Positions 36,092-46,527 of a stretch of 64,000 nt of DNA are shown here, one piece after another (position 1 is the stretch's first letter; the number at the start of each line of letters is the position of its first letter). The stretch lies in contig JBIOVX010000157.1 in assembly GCA_044868005.1 (NCBI GenBank), positions 1 to 64,000 of the forward strand. Direction: 5' to 3'. The notes below the pieces were generated by a model, which ran no database searches, was not told the DNA's origin, and saw only the letters and a program-made list of their open reading frames with translations. Position numbers and translations under genes: made by a program. This stretch comes from DATARR01 sp044868005. GTDB lineage: Bacteria; Acidobacteriota; Thermoanaerobaculia; Multivoradales; UBA5704.

Positions 36092-37009
36092 CTACACTCC
36101 CCCCAACGTAGTAAACCCGAGGGGAGGGGAGCGGTCACCCGGAGGGAGAGGCCGCATTTGCAGTCTGGTGTTTGTAGTCTTGTGGGGGAGGAAAGAGAGC
36201 TCAGTTTGCTTTGAGATGCCTTGCAGGTCTGTGCAGCACGGAGCCCGGAGGAGCAATCCATCCGGGCTTTTTCTTTCTATGCGGCCGAGCAGGAACCAGC
36301 CGGTCGCAAGGACGAACGTCGCGAGCAGCAGCAGGACGGCGGCCAGGAACACGAGCTTCCACAGCTCCGCGTTGGCGCGTTCGTGCAGGCCGGGCGCGCC
36401 GGAGGAGGCCGGCACCAATCGCAGGGCAGCACCGGGGAAGGGCGTCACCCGGCCGGCGGCCGCGGGTGCACCGGCAGCTCGCGGGCGAAACCGGCTGGCT
36501 ACTTCCGTCCGCCCGGCCTCGCGCAGGGCGTCGGCCATCTCCATGGCGTTCTCGTAGCGGCAGGCGGGGTCCGCGAAGGTGGCTCGGGCCAGCACCTTGA
36601 GCAAGGGATCCCGGCTGCGCAGGCCGCCGCGGCCGCCATGGAGCGCGCCGGCGAAGGCCAGACGGCGAAGAAGGGCACCGACGGCATACAGATCGCTCCG
36701 CACCGTGTACGGCCCGCCCGCGAGGTGCTCGGGAGGCGGCGGCACCCGCGGATCGCACAGCCGCCGCTTGAGGCCGAAGCCGTTGAGCACCACCCGGCTC
36801 TCCGGCGTTACGATCACCTGGTCTTCCGTGATGTGACGGTGGAGGAGACCCCTGGCGTGCGCTTGGCTCAGGATCGCGAGGATCTGGCATCCCCAGTCCA
36901 CCAGCGTCGCCCGGTCCGGCCGCTCTCCCCGCGCCAATAGCTCGCGCAGGCTGCGGCTGGCGCTCCACCCGCTCTCCTCCGCTCTCCTGATGGCTGGTGC
37001 CGCTAGCAT
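36092..37009 (-). CDS. Protein-kinase-like pseudokinase with membrane helix
   Basis: About 305 residues related to Hanks-type Ser/Thr kinases but lacking the ATP-binding N-lobe. The catalytic loop HRD-LKPxN reads HRHITEDQV (57-65), and DFG reads NGFG (76-79), so both catalytic aspartates are gone. The later SDLYAVGALLRRL and CRYENAMEMADALRE blocks still match the C-lobe. A membrane helix follows (about 218-242). The last 60 residues look non-coding-like and overlap an opposite-strand RNA candidate. The start at 37009 is uncertain. It may be a scaffold or a decayed gene. Confidence 0.6.
   Translation of the reverse strand: MLAAPAIRRAEESGWSASRSLRELLARGERPDRATLVDWGCQILAILSQAHARGLLHRHITEDQVIVTPESRVVLNGFGLKRRLCDPRVPPPPEHLAGGPYTVRSDLYAVGALLRRLAFAGALHGGRGGLRSRDPLLKVLARATFADPACRYENAMEMADALREAGRTEVASRFRPRAAGAPAAAGRVTPFPGAALRLVPASSGAPGLHERANAELWKLVFLAAVLLLLATFVLATGWFLLGRIERKSPDGLLLRAPCCTDLQGISKQTELSFLPHKTTNTRLQMRPLPPGDRSPPLGFTTLGGV
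36093..36098 (+). promoter_or_regulatory. -10 box after PhoB-like repeats
   Basis: TACACT lies 10 bp after the repeat block. This is the spacing seen at PhoB-activated promoters, where the box replaces the -35 element. Confidence 0.45.
36105..36275 (+). ncRNA. Candidate small RNA under PhoB-like control
   Basis: A region of about 170 nt between the -10 box at 36093 and a strong terminator. It contains the purine-rich GGAGGGAGAGG and GGGGGAGGAAAGAGAG tracts. No plausible start codon plus Shine-Dalgarno gives a short protein that ends before the terminator. It is antisense to the doubtful C-terminal end of the pseudokinase gene. Confidence 0.4.
36242..36273 (+). terminator. Rho-independent terminator
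   Basis: AGCCCGGA (36242-36249) pairs with TCCGGGCT (36261-36268), and the T-run 36268-36272 follows. No plus-strand protein gene ends nearby, which points to an RNA transcript. Confidence 0.75.
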
Positions 37010-37186
37010 GCTCGCCGTTCGCCTCGCCGGAACCCTGCCGACTGCTGTATAGAGAAGGCTGCAAGTTTCGTGCAGGGATGGCGCGGCCCGCGCTCGCATG
37101 GCAAGGCTCATGCTTGCTATCCTCACGGTGACCGGCAGCCGCATCGTGCCTGGATCGACCGCTTCCCTTTTAGGAGAGAGACCGAC

Positions 37187-38468
37187 ATGCGACACCCACG
37201 CCGCGTCGTCCTGTTGTGCCTGCTCGCCGCGCTCGTTGACGCTTCCCTCGCCTCAGCCTCCGGCTTCGGGCTCTTCCAGCACGGAGGCCGCGCCCTGGGT
37301 CAGGTGGGAGCCTTCACCGCCCGCGCCTCCGAGCCTTCGGCGTTGACCTACAACCCGGCCGCCATCACGCGCCTGGACGGCTTTCAACTCCAGGCCGGCC
37401 TCGATTTCAACAACGCCCAGGACAAATACAGCAGCGCCACCGGGACGTTTTCGGCCAACCACGTCATCCAGTTCCCGCCCGCGGTCTACATGACGTGGAA
37501 GCAGCGCAACGGTCCCTTCGCCTTCGGCCTCGGCGTCGACTCTCCCTTCTACTACAACGTCGAGTGGCGGCCGGTGCTGTTTCCAGGCCGCTTCCTCACC
37601 CGCCGCTTCGAGCTGCGCATCTACGAGCTGCACCCGGTGCTGGCGTACGATCTTGGGGAAGGCTGGAGCGTTGGCGCCGGCGTGCGCTACGCCTTCGGCA
37701 ACCTCGATCAGGACGACAACGCCCGCCTGCTCTTCTCGGCGTCCCCTCCGGGCACCATTCCTCAGCCGTTCCTCATCGAGGTAGAGAGGACCGCCAGCGC
37801 CGACGTCGACGCCATCGCGTGGGACCTGGCCCTCCATTATGCCGCGCCGTCTTGGGGATGGGGCGTCGTCTACCGCAGCCCCGAGCGGCTCAAGGGCAAC
37901 GGCGATGCAGAGTACGCGCCGCGCGACGTGCCCGCGGGCGTCCCCGGGCTCGACGCCGCCATCCGCGCCCGCCTGGTGAACGGCAGCTCCCGCCAATCCT
38001 TCGAGATCCCCCAGGAAGCGCGCGCCGGCATCTGGTACGCGCCGTATCCCGAGCTGCGGATCGAGCTCGACGCCAGCTTCCAGGGCTGGTCGAGCCTGAA
38101 GGCGACCGACGTCACCTACGATCCCAACGTCTTCGGCGACGGTCCCACCGTGCACACCCCTCGCGACTGGAAGGACACCACCAGCCTGCGCCTCGGCCTC
38201 GAAGGGGACATCACGGACAGCTTCACGCTCTTCGGCGGCGTCGCCCAGGAACCTTCACCGGTGCCGGACAGGACCCTGGAACCAGGCTTCCCACGCGGCG
38301 ACGCCCTGGTCTACAGCGCCGGCTTCACCGTCAACCTGCCCAAGATCTCTTTCGACCTGGGGTACTCGCTCCACGATCACGACGACCGCGGGGCCAGCAA
38401 CCAGGAGCCGTTCAACCCCACGCGCACCGGCACCTACAGCGCGACGGATCAGGTGTGGGGTTTCGCGG

Positions 38469-38485
<17 letters not shown>
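37187..38485 (+). CDS. FadL/OmpP1-type outer-membrane transport protein
   Basis: A 432-residue outer-membrane beta-barrel with a signal peptide cut before ASGFGLFQHGGRALG. The opening 'GFGLFQHGGRALGQVGAFTARASEPSALTYNPAAI' is the classic FadL/TodX hatch and NPA motif. The C-terminal residues WGFAVRWRL end in alternating aromatic residues suited to barrel assembly. It is expected to pass long-chain fatty acids or other hydrophobic molecules into the periplasm. GGAGAG precedes the ATG at 37187. Its 3' end overlaps the convergent aconitase gene by 17 bp. Confidence 0.88.
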
Positions 38486-40475
<1,990 letters not shown>

Positions 40476-40556
40476 TCAGGGTCTCCTGGGCAGTTGACGG
40501 GCCGGTGAGGACCCTTAGACATTGTAACGCGTTGGCTCCTGGGGGTATTCGCGGAT

Positions 40557-40572
40557 CGGACCGATCGGTCCG
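40557..40572. promoter_or_regulatory. 16-bp perfect palindrome between divergent genes
   Basis: CGGACCGATCGGTCCG, located 33 bp before the Nudix-MBL start and 81 bp before the aconitase start. It is a candidate operator shared by both. It resembles the 11214 site, but the half-sites are 6 bp apart instead of 4. Confidence 0.45.
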
Positions 40573-40605
40573 GCAGGCACGGACCGCCATGATATGTATT
40601 CCCTC

Positions 40606-42219
40606 ATGGCCGACCCCTCCGGCAACCTCTACGAAACCGTCATCGGCCAGCCCCTGGCCGGCGAATCTCCCGCTCTGCCTCCTCCGCGGATCTCGGCGGC
40701 GGTGGTGCTCTGGCGGCGGCGGGAAGGCGGCGGGCCGGACGAGGTGGAGGTCTTCTGGGTCAAGCGCGCGGAGAGCCTGCCGTTCATGGGAGGCTGGCAT
40801 GCGTTCCCGGGCGGCGGGATGTCGCGCTCCGATGCGCAGCTCCCCGTCTCCGGCGAGCCGCAGACGGGCGCCGAGGCGCCTCCCGCCGCGGGCCTGCCGG
40901 AGTCGCTGCGCGACCTCGACGAGCCGGGGCCGGACCTCCTGCCCGGCCTCGCCGCCTGCGCCCTGCGCGAGCTCTTCGAGGAGACCGGCATCCTCCTCTC
41001 CACTCCTGACGTCGATCCCGAGCACCTCCCCGAAGCCCGCCGGGCCTTGCTCGCGGGCGAGCGCTCCTTCGCTGATGTCCTCAGCGGTTTCGAGGTGCGG
41101 CTCGACGCCTCGCGACTCGTCTACGCCGGCCGCTGGGTGACGCCGCCGTTCGCACCGGTCCGCTTCGACAACCGTTTCTTCCTCCTCGAATGGCCGCCGG
41201 ACGCGCCCGTCGAGCCGTCGATCCATGCTGGCGAGTGCGAGTCCGGCTCGTGGATCTCCCCCGCGGAAGCCTGGGAGGCCTGGCGTCGCGGCGACGTGCT
41301 GGCCGCGCCGCCCATCCTCCACATTCTCGAAGTGCTGAGCCAGGAGGGGCCGTTCCGCGGGCTCGACCGCCTGCGCGATCCCGCCGAGAGCAACCTCGGT
41401 CCGCTCCGCCGTGTCGAGATGCGTCCCGGGGTGACGATGTTTCCGCTGCTCACCCACACCCTGCCGCCGGCCGCCACGACAAACGCTTATCTATTGGGGA
41501 TCAGCGAATGCGTGCTGGTGGACCCCGGCGCCTCTTCCGACCAGGAACTGGACCGCCTGGAGCAGGCGCTCGCCGCCGCCCGCGAGCGGCTGGGCCGGCC
41601 CGTGGCCGCCATCTGGCTCACCCACCACCATCCGGATCACGTGGGGGGCGTTGAGAGGCTGCGGGTCTCGCTCGGCGTGCCCGTCCTCGCCCATCCGCTC
41701 ACCGCCGAACGCCTGGCGGCCCGGGGGATCAAGATCGACGGCGAGCTCAACGACGGCGAGCGCGTCGTGCTCGGCGGCGGCTACCCGGTCCTCGTCATCC
41801 ACACGCCCGGCCACGCGCGCGGCCATCTCTGCTTCCTCGAAGAGGAGCAGCGCTCGCTGCTCTGCGGCGACATGGTCTCCGGCATCAGCATGATCGTCGT
41901 CGATCCCCCCGAGGGGGACATGGACGACTACCTGGGCTCGCTCGAGAAGCTCGCCGCGCTCCGCCCTCGCACGCTCTTCCCCGGCCACGGCCCGGCGATC
42001 AAGAACGCGGACGCCAAGCTCCGCGAGTACATCGATCACCGCCTCTGGCGGGAGAACCGCATCTTCGACGCCTGGAGCGGGGGCCTCCGCCGACCCGCGG
42101 ACATGCTTCCCACCGTCTACGACGACGTGCCGCAGCAGGCCTGGCCGCTCGCCGAGCGCCAGATTCTCGCCCATCTCGAACGGCTGCGCCGGCTGGGGCG
42201 GATCGAAGCGGGCTCCTGA
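40606..42219 (+). CDS. Nudix hydrolase-metallo-beta-lactamase fusion
   Basis: A 537-residue two-domain enzyme. Residues about 25-250 are a Nudix domain with the split box GGWHAFPGGG ... ALRELFEETGILL (the EExGxL core is kept; an insertion of about 60 residues separates the halves), related to NUDT19/NUDT7 CoA-type Nudix proteins. Residues 260-537 are an MBL-fold hydrolase with HHHPDH, a later HARGH and GHGPAI, similar to LACTB2. In animals these two functions are separate; here they are joined. RNA or acyl-CoA processing is possible. The start at 40606 is preferred because TATGTA at 40593-40598 looks like the -10 box; an ATG lies inside it (40594). Confidence 0.8.
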   Translation: MADPSGNLYETVIGQPLAGESPALPPPRISAAVVLWRRREGGGPDEVEVFWVKRAESLPFMGGWHAFPGGGMSRSDAQLPVSGEPQTGAEAPPAAGLPESLRDLDEPGPDLLPGLAACALRELFEETGILLSTPDVDPEHLPEARRALLAGERSFADVLSGFEVRLDASRLVYAGRWVTPPFAPVRFDNRFFLLEWPPDAPVEPSIHAGECESGSWISPAEAWEAWRRGDVLAAPPILHILEVLSQEGPFRGLDRLRDPAESNLGPLRRVEMRPGVTMFPLLTHTLPPAATTNAYLLGISECVLVDPGASSDQELDRLEQALAAARERLGRPVAAIWLTHHHPDHVGGVERLRVSLGVPVLAHPLTAERLAARGIKIDGELNDGERVVLGGGYPVLVIHTPGHARGHLCFLEEEQRSLLCGDMVSGISMIVVDPPEGDMDDYLGSLEKLAALRPRTLFPGHGPAIKNADAKLREYIDHRLWRENRIFDAWSGGLRRPADMLPTVYDDVPQQAWPLAERQILAHLERLRRLGRIEAGS

Positions 42220-42226
42220 GGACAGG

Positions 42227-44494
42227 GTGAGGCCTCGCAGAGCAGTCGGGTCCTTTTTCGTCGTCCTCCTGATCACCGTTTCCGCCGCGCTGGCCGCCGC
42301 CGATCCGCCCCGCCCTCTCACCGATCAAGGCCTGGAAAACCTCGCCGCCTTCGCTCGCCTGCTGTCGCTGGTCCGGTTCTTCCACCCCAGCGACGCCGTG
42401 GCGGCGGCGGACTGGAACCGCGTGACCGTGGCGGGTGTTTCGGCGGTCGAAGGCGCTGCGGACCCGCGGTCGCTCGCCGTCGCCTTGGAGGACTTCTTCC
42501 GTCCTCTCGCTCCCACCCTGCGGGTGCGCCCGCAAGGCGTGCGGCCGGAGCTTCCTCCGGAGCTGCGGCCGCCGGCCGGCGACAAGGACGCACGGATCGT
42601 CGTCTGGCGGCACCTCGGCGGAGCCTTCGCCGGCGACCCGAAGCTGTATACCAGCCAGCGCATCGACAACCGGACGCCGCCGGGCTACGGCACCGTGGCG
42701 CAGAAGGTCGCCGCCGGATCGCTGCGCGGCAAGAAGGTCCGTCTGCGCGCCTGGGTGCGGGCCGAAGTGGCGGCAGGAGGACGAGCCCAGCTCGGTCTGC
42801 GGGTGGACCGCGCCGGCGGCAAGCCGGGGTTCTTCGACAACATGGCGGACCGGCCGATCCGCGATCCCGCCTGGCGCCTGTACGAGATCAAGGGCGAGGT
42901 GGCGCCGGACGCCGAGCGGATCGTCATCCTCCTTGTGGTGACAGGTGCCGGCAGGGTGTGGCTCGACGAGGTCTCTCTCGATGCCATGGACGACACCGCG
43001 CATGCCTCTCTCGTCAACGCCGCCTTCGACGTCGGCCTCCCCGACCTTCAGCCGCAGGGTTGGTACTTCCCGTACGAATCGATCCGCGACGGCTACCACC
43101 TGACCTCACGGCGCGGCGAGGCGTGCCGCCGCGACGGCTGCGCCGAGGTCTTCAGCGATGAGATCGCCGCGCCCCGTTTCCCCCGGCCCGAGGAGGTTCT
43201 GCAGGCGGATCTCGGAGGCGGCGTCGTGGCCTCTCTGCCGATCGCTCTCTATGCCGATGAGCGTGGCACCTTGCCTCACGCAGCGCCTGCTGTACCTGCG
43301 CCGGCCTGGGAATCCGTAGATGCGACCGCCGACGGCCGCGCCTCGCGCCTGGCCGCCATCATCCTCGCGTGGGGGATCTTCCAGCACTTCCATCCCGAGC
43401 TGCAGCCGGAAGATCCCGCCTGGTCGGGCGCCCTGCGTCCTGTTCTCGCCGAAACCGCCACCGCCACCGATCGTGAAGCCTTCCTGCACGCCGCGGCGCG
43501 CTTCCTCGTGCCGTTGCGGGACTGCCGCGCCTACCTGCTCGGGCCGAAGAGCGACGCCCTGCCGCAGACCCTGCCTTTGGCCTGGGAATGGGTCGAGGAC
43601 CGCCTGGTCATCACCGGCGCGGCCAAGGAGCTGACGGCCATTCATGTCGGAGATACCGTCGTGGCCCTGGATGGCCGGCCCGCCACCGAGCGCGTCGCCG
43701 AAGAGGAGTCTTTCCTCTCCGCGGCGACCCCGGAATCCCGCCGCTGGACCGCGGTCGAGAATCTCCTCTTCGGTCCTCCGAGCTCAGCGGTCACCCTCCG
43801 CCTCGAGCGCGCCGGCAGCGCTCCCTTTGACGTCTCGGTCGCGCGGGTTCCCTGGTCGGAGAACCTGCCCGCGGGCACGCCGTACGCCGCCGTCGAGGAG
43901 ATCCGTCCCGGCATCCTCTACGTCGATCTCAGCCGCGCCGCGGACGATGCTCTCCAGACCCTGATGCCGCGCATGGCCGCCGCCCGCGGACTGATCTTCG
44001 ATCTCCGCCGCGGCTCGAACATGCCCGTCGAGCTGCTCTCCTATCTGACCGGCCGGACTTTCATGGGCCCACAATTACAGACGCCGTCGGTAATGGCGCC
44101 CGACCATCGCGGCTGGCAATGGATGACCACGGCCGTGGCCCACGACCCCAGGACGCCCCGGCTGAAAGGACGCGCGGCGTTCCTCACCGACGGCCGCGCG
44201 GACATCTTCACCGAGACGCTCCTCACGATGATCGAAGCCTACGGCCTCGGCGAGATCGTCGGTGCCCGGACAGGCGGTTGCAACGGCATGATCAACCGCG
44301 CCGATCTGCCCGGTGGCTATCGCTTGAGCTGGAGCGGACGCCGGATGGTGAAGCGCGACGGCACGAACCTGCACGGCGTCGGAGTGAAGCCCACCGTGCC
44401 CGCCGCGAGAACGTTCCAAGGCATCGCCGCGGGACGCGACGAGACCGTGGAGCGAGCGGTCGAGATCCTCGAGCGGAGCACAGGCGGACGCTGA
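42227..44494 (+). CDS. S41 peptidase homologue lacking the catalytic serine
   Basis: A 755-residue secreted protein (GTG start, GAGGACAGG upstream, signal peptide 1-24). The middle has a carbohydrate-binding-like beta-sandwich (about 130-260, TSQRIDNRTPPGYG ... GRVWLDEVSLDAMD). The C-terminal half is a PDZ plus S41 (tail-specific protease) core: LIFDLRRGSNMPVELLSYL, then FLTDGRADIFTETLLTMIEAYGLGEIVGARTGGCNG. In active relatives the segment reads like 'AISYAES', with the serine three residues before the Glu. Here that place is Ile660. The rest of the fold is well kept, so this is probably a non-catalytic binding protein. Confidence 0.75.
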   Translation: MRPRRAVGSFFVVLLITVSAALAAADPPRPLTDQGLENLAAFARLLSLVRFFHPSDAVAAADWNRVTVAGVSAVEGAADPRSLAVALEDFFRPLAPTLRVRPQGVRPELPPELRPPAGDKDARIVVWRHLGGAFAGDPKLYTSQRIDNRTPPGYGTVAQKVAAGSLRGKKVRLRAWVRAEVAAGGRAQLGLRVDRAGGKPGFFDNMADRPIRDPAWRLYEIKGEVAPDAERIVILLVVTGAGRVWLDEVSLDAMDDTAHASLVNAAFDVGLPDLQPQGWYFPYESIRDGYHLTSRRGEACRRDGCAEVFSDEIAAPRFPRPEEVLQADLGGGVVASLPIALYADERGTLPHAAPAVPAPAWESVDATADGRASRLAAIILAWGIFQHFHPELQPEDPAWSGALRPVLAETATATDREAFLHAAARFLVPLRDCRAYLLGPKSDALPQTLPLAWEWVEDRLVITGAAKELTAIHVGDTVVALDGRPATERVAEEESFLSAATPESRRWTAVENLLFGPPSSAVTLRLERAGSAPFDVSVARVPWSENLPAGTPYAAVEEIRPGILYVDLSRAADDALQTLMPRMAAARGLIFDLRRGSNMPVELLSYLTGRTFMGPQLQTPSVMAPDHRGWQWMTTAVAHDPRTPRLKGRAAFLTDGRADIFTETLLTMIEAYGLGEIVGARTGGCNGMINRADLPGGYRLSWSGRRMVKRDGTNLHGVGVKPTVPAARTFQGIAAGRDETVERAVEILERSTGGR

Positions 44495-44595
44495 CTCCGA
44501 TCATCGAGAGGATGACCGCGGTCATCCTCACCCGGCGCCCCGTGTTTCAGGGGGAATTCGCCGTAGTTCGCCTCAGGAGCTTGGCGGGCTGCATC

Positions 44596-44835
44596 GTAGC
44601 CGCCTGCTACCGGAGCGTAGACTCCTGCTACAGCGCGTAGCAGCCTGCTATGGCGCGTAGCAGCCTGCTACAGCAGTGTAGCCTCCTGCTACAGCGCGTA
44701 GACTCCTGCTACAGCGCGTAGCAGCCTGCTACAGCCGCGTAGACTCCTGCTACAGCCGTGTAGACTCCTGCTACGGCGCGTAGCAGCCTGCTACAGCCGT
44801 GTAGACTCCTGCTACGGCGCGTAGCAGCCTGCTAC
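44596..44835. repeat. Tandem array of 12 palindromic 20-21-bp units
   Basis: Twelve units with core GTAG-N7-GCTAC (usually GTAGCAGCCTGCTAC or GTAGACTCCTGCTAC) and a 5-6-bp spacer such as AGCGC or AGCCGT. Each unit is an imperfect dyad. The units lie after the S41 gene. The spacers are far too short for CRISPR. The rest of the gap 44495-44948 holds only a weak hairpin near 44922 and no gene. Confidence 0.9.
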
Positions 44836-44948
44836 GGGAGCGTAGCCTTCCCCGCCGTCTTCGAAGCCAACGGGGGCACGGGCGGTCGTCGGATCGAGCT
44901 GCCGCGGTCATCTAACCCGCTGAAGAATCGTTATTTAGCGGCCTATCC

Positions 44949-45815
44949 TCAACGAGTCTCCCGTAGTTCCAGCCAGATCCCGTGAGTCAGGGATGGCGGC
45001 AAGAAGAGGCTTTTTCCGCCTCCGTTTCGCGTCCGATGGGGCAGACGGACGTGTAAGGCGGCGCGAGCGGCAGCGAGACTCCGGACGCCGACCGTAGCGC
45101 CGACTATCTTCCGTCCGGGCATCAGCCGTCTCGATGCCGGCAGGAGATAGATCTGCGCGTCCTGAAGAGAGACGACCTCAGCGCGCACAGGCTCAGGCGC
45201 CAGGACGGTCTGCTTTCGGACGGCACCGCCGAGCGCCGCCAGCAGCTTCCGCTCCGGCGAGAGATCGTCGCCGGCCAGCCAGACCGCGATCAGCGAATAC
45301 GCGGTGTTCGGGTGGGCGAAATGTTCCGGCCGGTCGGTGGGCGAACGGTTGCGGTGAGCGAAGAAGATGTACCCCAAAGGATGCGATGGCGGAAAGTCGA
45401 CCATGCCGCCGGCGCGCTCATAGCTCATTCCCGCCGCGTCGAGCCGCCGCGCGACGAGGCCGCTCTCCGGCTCGAAGAGCGCGAAGAACGCCGGACCGTC
45501 GCCGCCCGCGAGATGGCGTCGGTACTGCGCCGTGAGGTCGTCCCGCGCCTCCGGAGCCGTCAGCAGCTCGATCTCGGTGCCGTCCGGAAACTTCACGTGC
45601 TGATTCCGGATGCCGTTGTCGTGCGGCCGCCCGGGCTTCAAGGCAAAGCCCAGATCGCGATATCGCTGCGCCGTCGCCTCGAGGTCGTTGGTGGCGACGA
45701 TGACGTGGTCGAGGCCCAGGACCGCGGTGCCTTCCTCAACAGTTGGCGGCTCGGCTTGGAGCCGCACCACTGCGATTACGGACAGCAGGCTCAAGGCAAT
45801 TTTGGCGCCGCTCAT
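44949..45815 (-). CDS. Secreted glyoxalase/VOC-superfamily protein
   Basis: A 288-residue protein with a short N-terminal signal (about 1-20). The VOC fold is seen in LGLDHVIVATNDLEATAQRYRDLGFALKPGRPHDNG and in PDGTEIELLTAPE, as in the Glyoxalase_3 group. A second, more diverged VOC module spans about 180-288. A few His and Glu residues in the first module (HVIV, EIELL) could bind a metal. Substrate unknown. An in-frame GTG lies 9 nt upstream of the chosen ATG. Confidence 0.7.
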   Translation of the reverse strand: MSGAKIALSLLSVIAVVRLQAEPPTVEEGTAVLGLDHVIVATNDLEATAQRYRDLGFALKPGRPHDNGIRNQHVKFPDGTEIELLTAPEARDDLTAQYRRHLAGGDGPAFFALFEPESGLVARRLDAAGMSYERAGGMVDFPPSHPLGYIFFAHRNRSPTDRPEHFAHPNTAYSLIAVWLAGDDLSPERKLLAALGGAVRKQTVLAPEPVRAEVVSLQDAQIYLLPASRRLMPGRKIVGATVGVRSLAAARAALHVRLPHRTRNGGGKSLFLPPSLTHGIWLELRETR

Positions 45816-45826
45816 CGGGTTCACGG

Positions 45827-45832
45827 TATCAT
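45827..45832 (+). promoter_or_regulatory. -10 box of DUF2277 gene
   Basis: TATCAT, followed by a leader of about 25 nt with AGGAG before the ATG at 45863. Confidence 0.4.
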
Positions 45833-45862
45833 CTCTGCCAACGGAGCGATCAGGAGACCCAC

Positions 45863-46159
45863 ATGTGCCGTAACATCAAGACCCTCTTCAACTTCGAGCC
45901 GCCTGCGACGGAGGACGAGGTGCGCGACGCAGCGCTCCAATTCGTCCGCAAGCTGAGCGGCTTCACCAAGCCCTCCAAGGCCAACGAAGCCGCCTTCGAA
46001 ACGGCGATCGAGGAAATCGCCCATTCCGCCCAGACTCTTCTCGCCGCTCTGGTCACGAATGGTGAACCCCGTAATCGCGACGTCGAAGCGGCGAAGGCTC
46101 GCGCCAGGGCGGCGGTGCGGTTCGGCAAGGAGGAGGCGCGGGCGCCAGCAGGGGGTTAG
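45863..46159 (+). CDS. DUF2277 family protein
   Basis: A 98-residue protein beginning MCRNIKTLFNFEPPATEDEVRDAALQFVRKLSGFTKPSKANEAAF, which is the DUF2277 signature. It is small, acidic and helical, with no known function. AGGAGACCCAC precedes the ATG. Its 3' end overlaps the opposing antitoxin gene by 4 bp. Confidence 0.88.
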   Translation: MCRNIKTLFNFEPPATEDEVRDAALQFVRKLSGFTKPSKANEAAFETAIEEIAHSAQTLLAALVTNGEPRNRDVEAAKARARAAVRFGKEEARAPAGG

Positions 46160-46527
46160 GCCGCCTGAGACAACAAACGCCGCATCGTCTCGGGCTCGCG
46201 CTCGATCGCTTGGAGCAGAGCGCGGGCTGGAGCATCGGGTGTGGTGCGAAGCTGTTCCCAATCTCGCAGAGTGCTGACAGGCAGTCGGAACGCTTCCGCG
46301 AATTCGAACTGTGTCATTCCGAGCCGTTGCCGCAACGCCTTGACGGGCGAAACGCGGCGCATCTTAGCCAGCGCCTCCGAGTCGAGGGGCTGGGCATCGG
46401 GATCAGAGAGGGCCGCCGCCAACACCTCTTCGTCCGTCATTGCGTTCACTCGTGCCCAGTCGGTCTCGCCGCGAGGCGGCGGCTCACCAGGCTTCAGGAT
46501 CACCCGCGTAGTACCTGTCTTGCTCAT
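46156..46527 (-). CDS. HTH antitoxin paired with BrnT
   Basis: A 123-residue protein with a Cro/C1-type helix-turn-helix at about 60-110 (VKALRQRLGMTQFEFAEAFRLPVSTLRDWEQLRTTPDAPARALLQAI), as in HigA-like antitoxins. The N-terminal 55 residues (TDEEVLAAALSDPDAQPL) are like BrnA. It starts inside the 3' end of the BrnT gene (44-bp overlap), so the two are translated together. It should repress its own promoter and neutralise BrnT. Confidence 0.82.
   Translation of the reverse strand: MSKTGTTRVILKPGEPPPRGETDWARVNAMTDEEVLAAALSDPDAQPLDSEALAKMRRVSPVKALRQRLGMTQFEFAEAFRLPVSTLRDWEQLRTTPDAPARALLQAIEREPETMRRLLSQAA

Noticed and set aside
36211..36600. Plus-strand small protein inside the 36.2-36.6 kb region
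   Set aside because: The frame would run straight through the terminator, and its composition is that of a shadow of the pseudokinase gene.
37070..37186. Extended N-terminus for the FadL-like gene
   Set aside because: The extension would precede a good GGAGAG site and a clean signal peptide starting at 37187.
44596..44835. Possible CRISPR array
   Set aside because: Repeat units are 15 bp with 5-6-bp gaps that themselves repeat. There are no unique spacers of about 30 bp and no cas genes.
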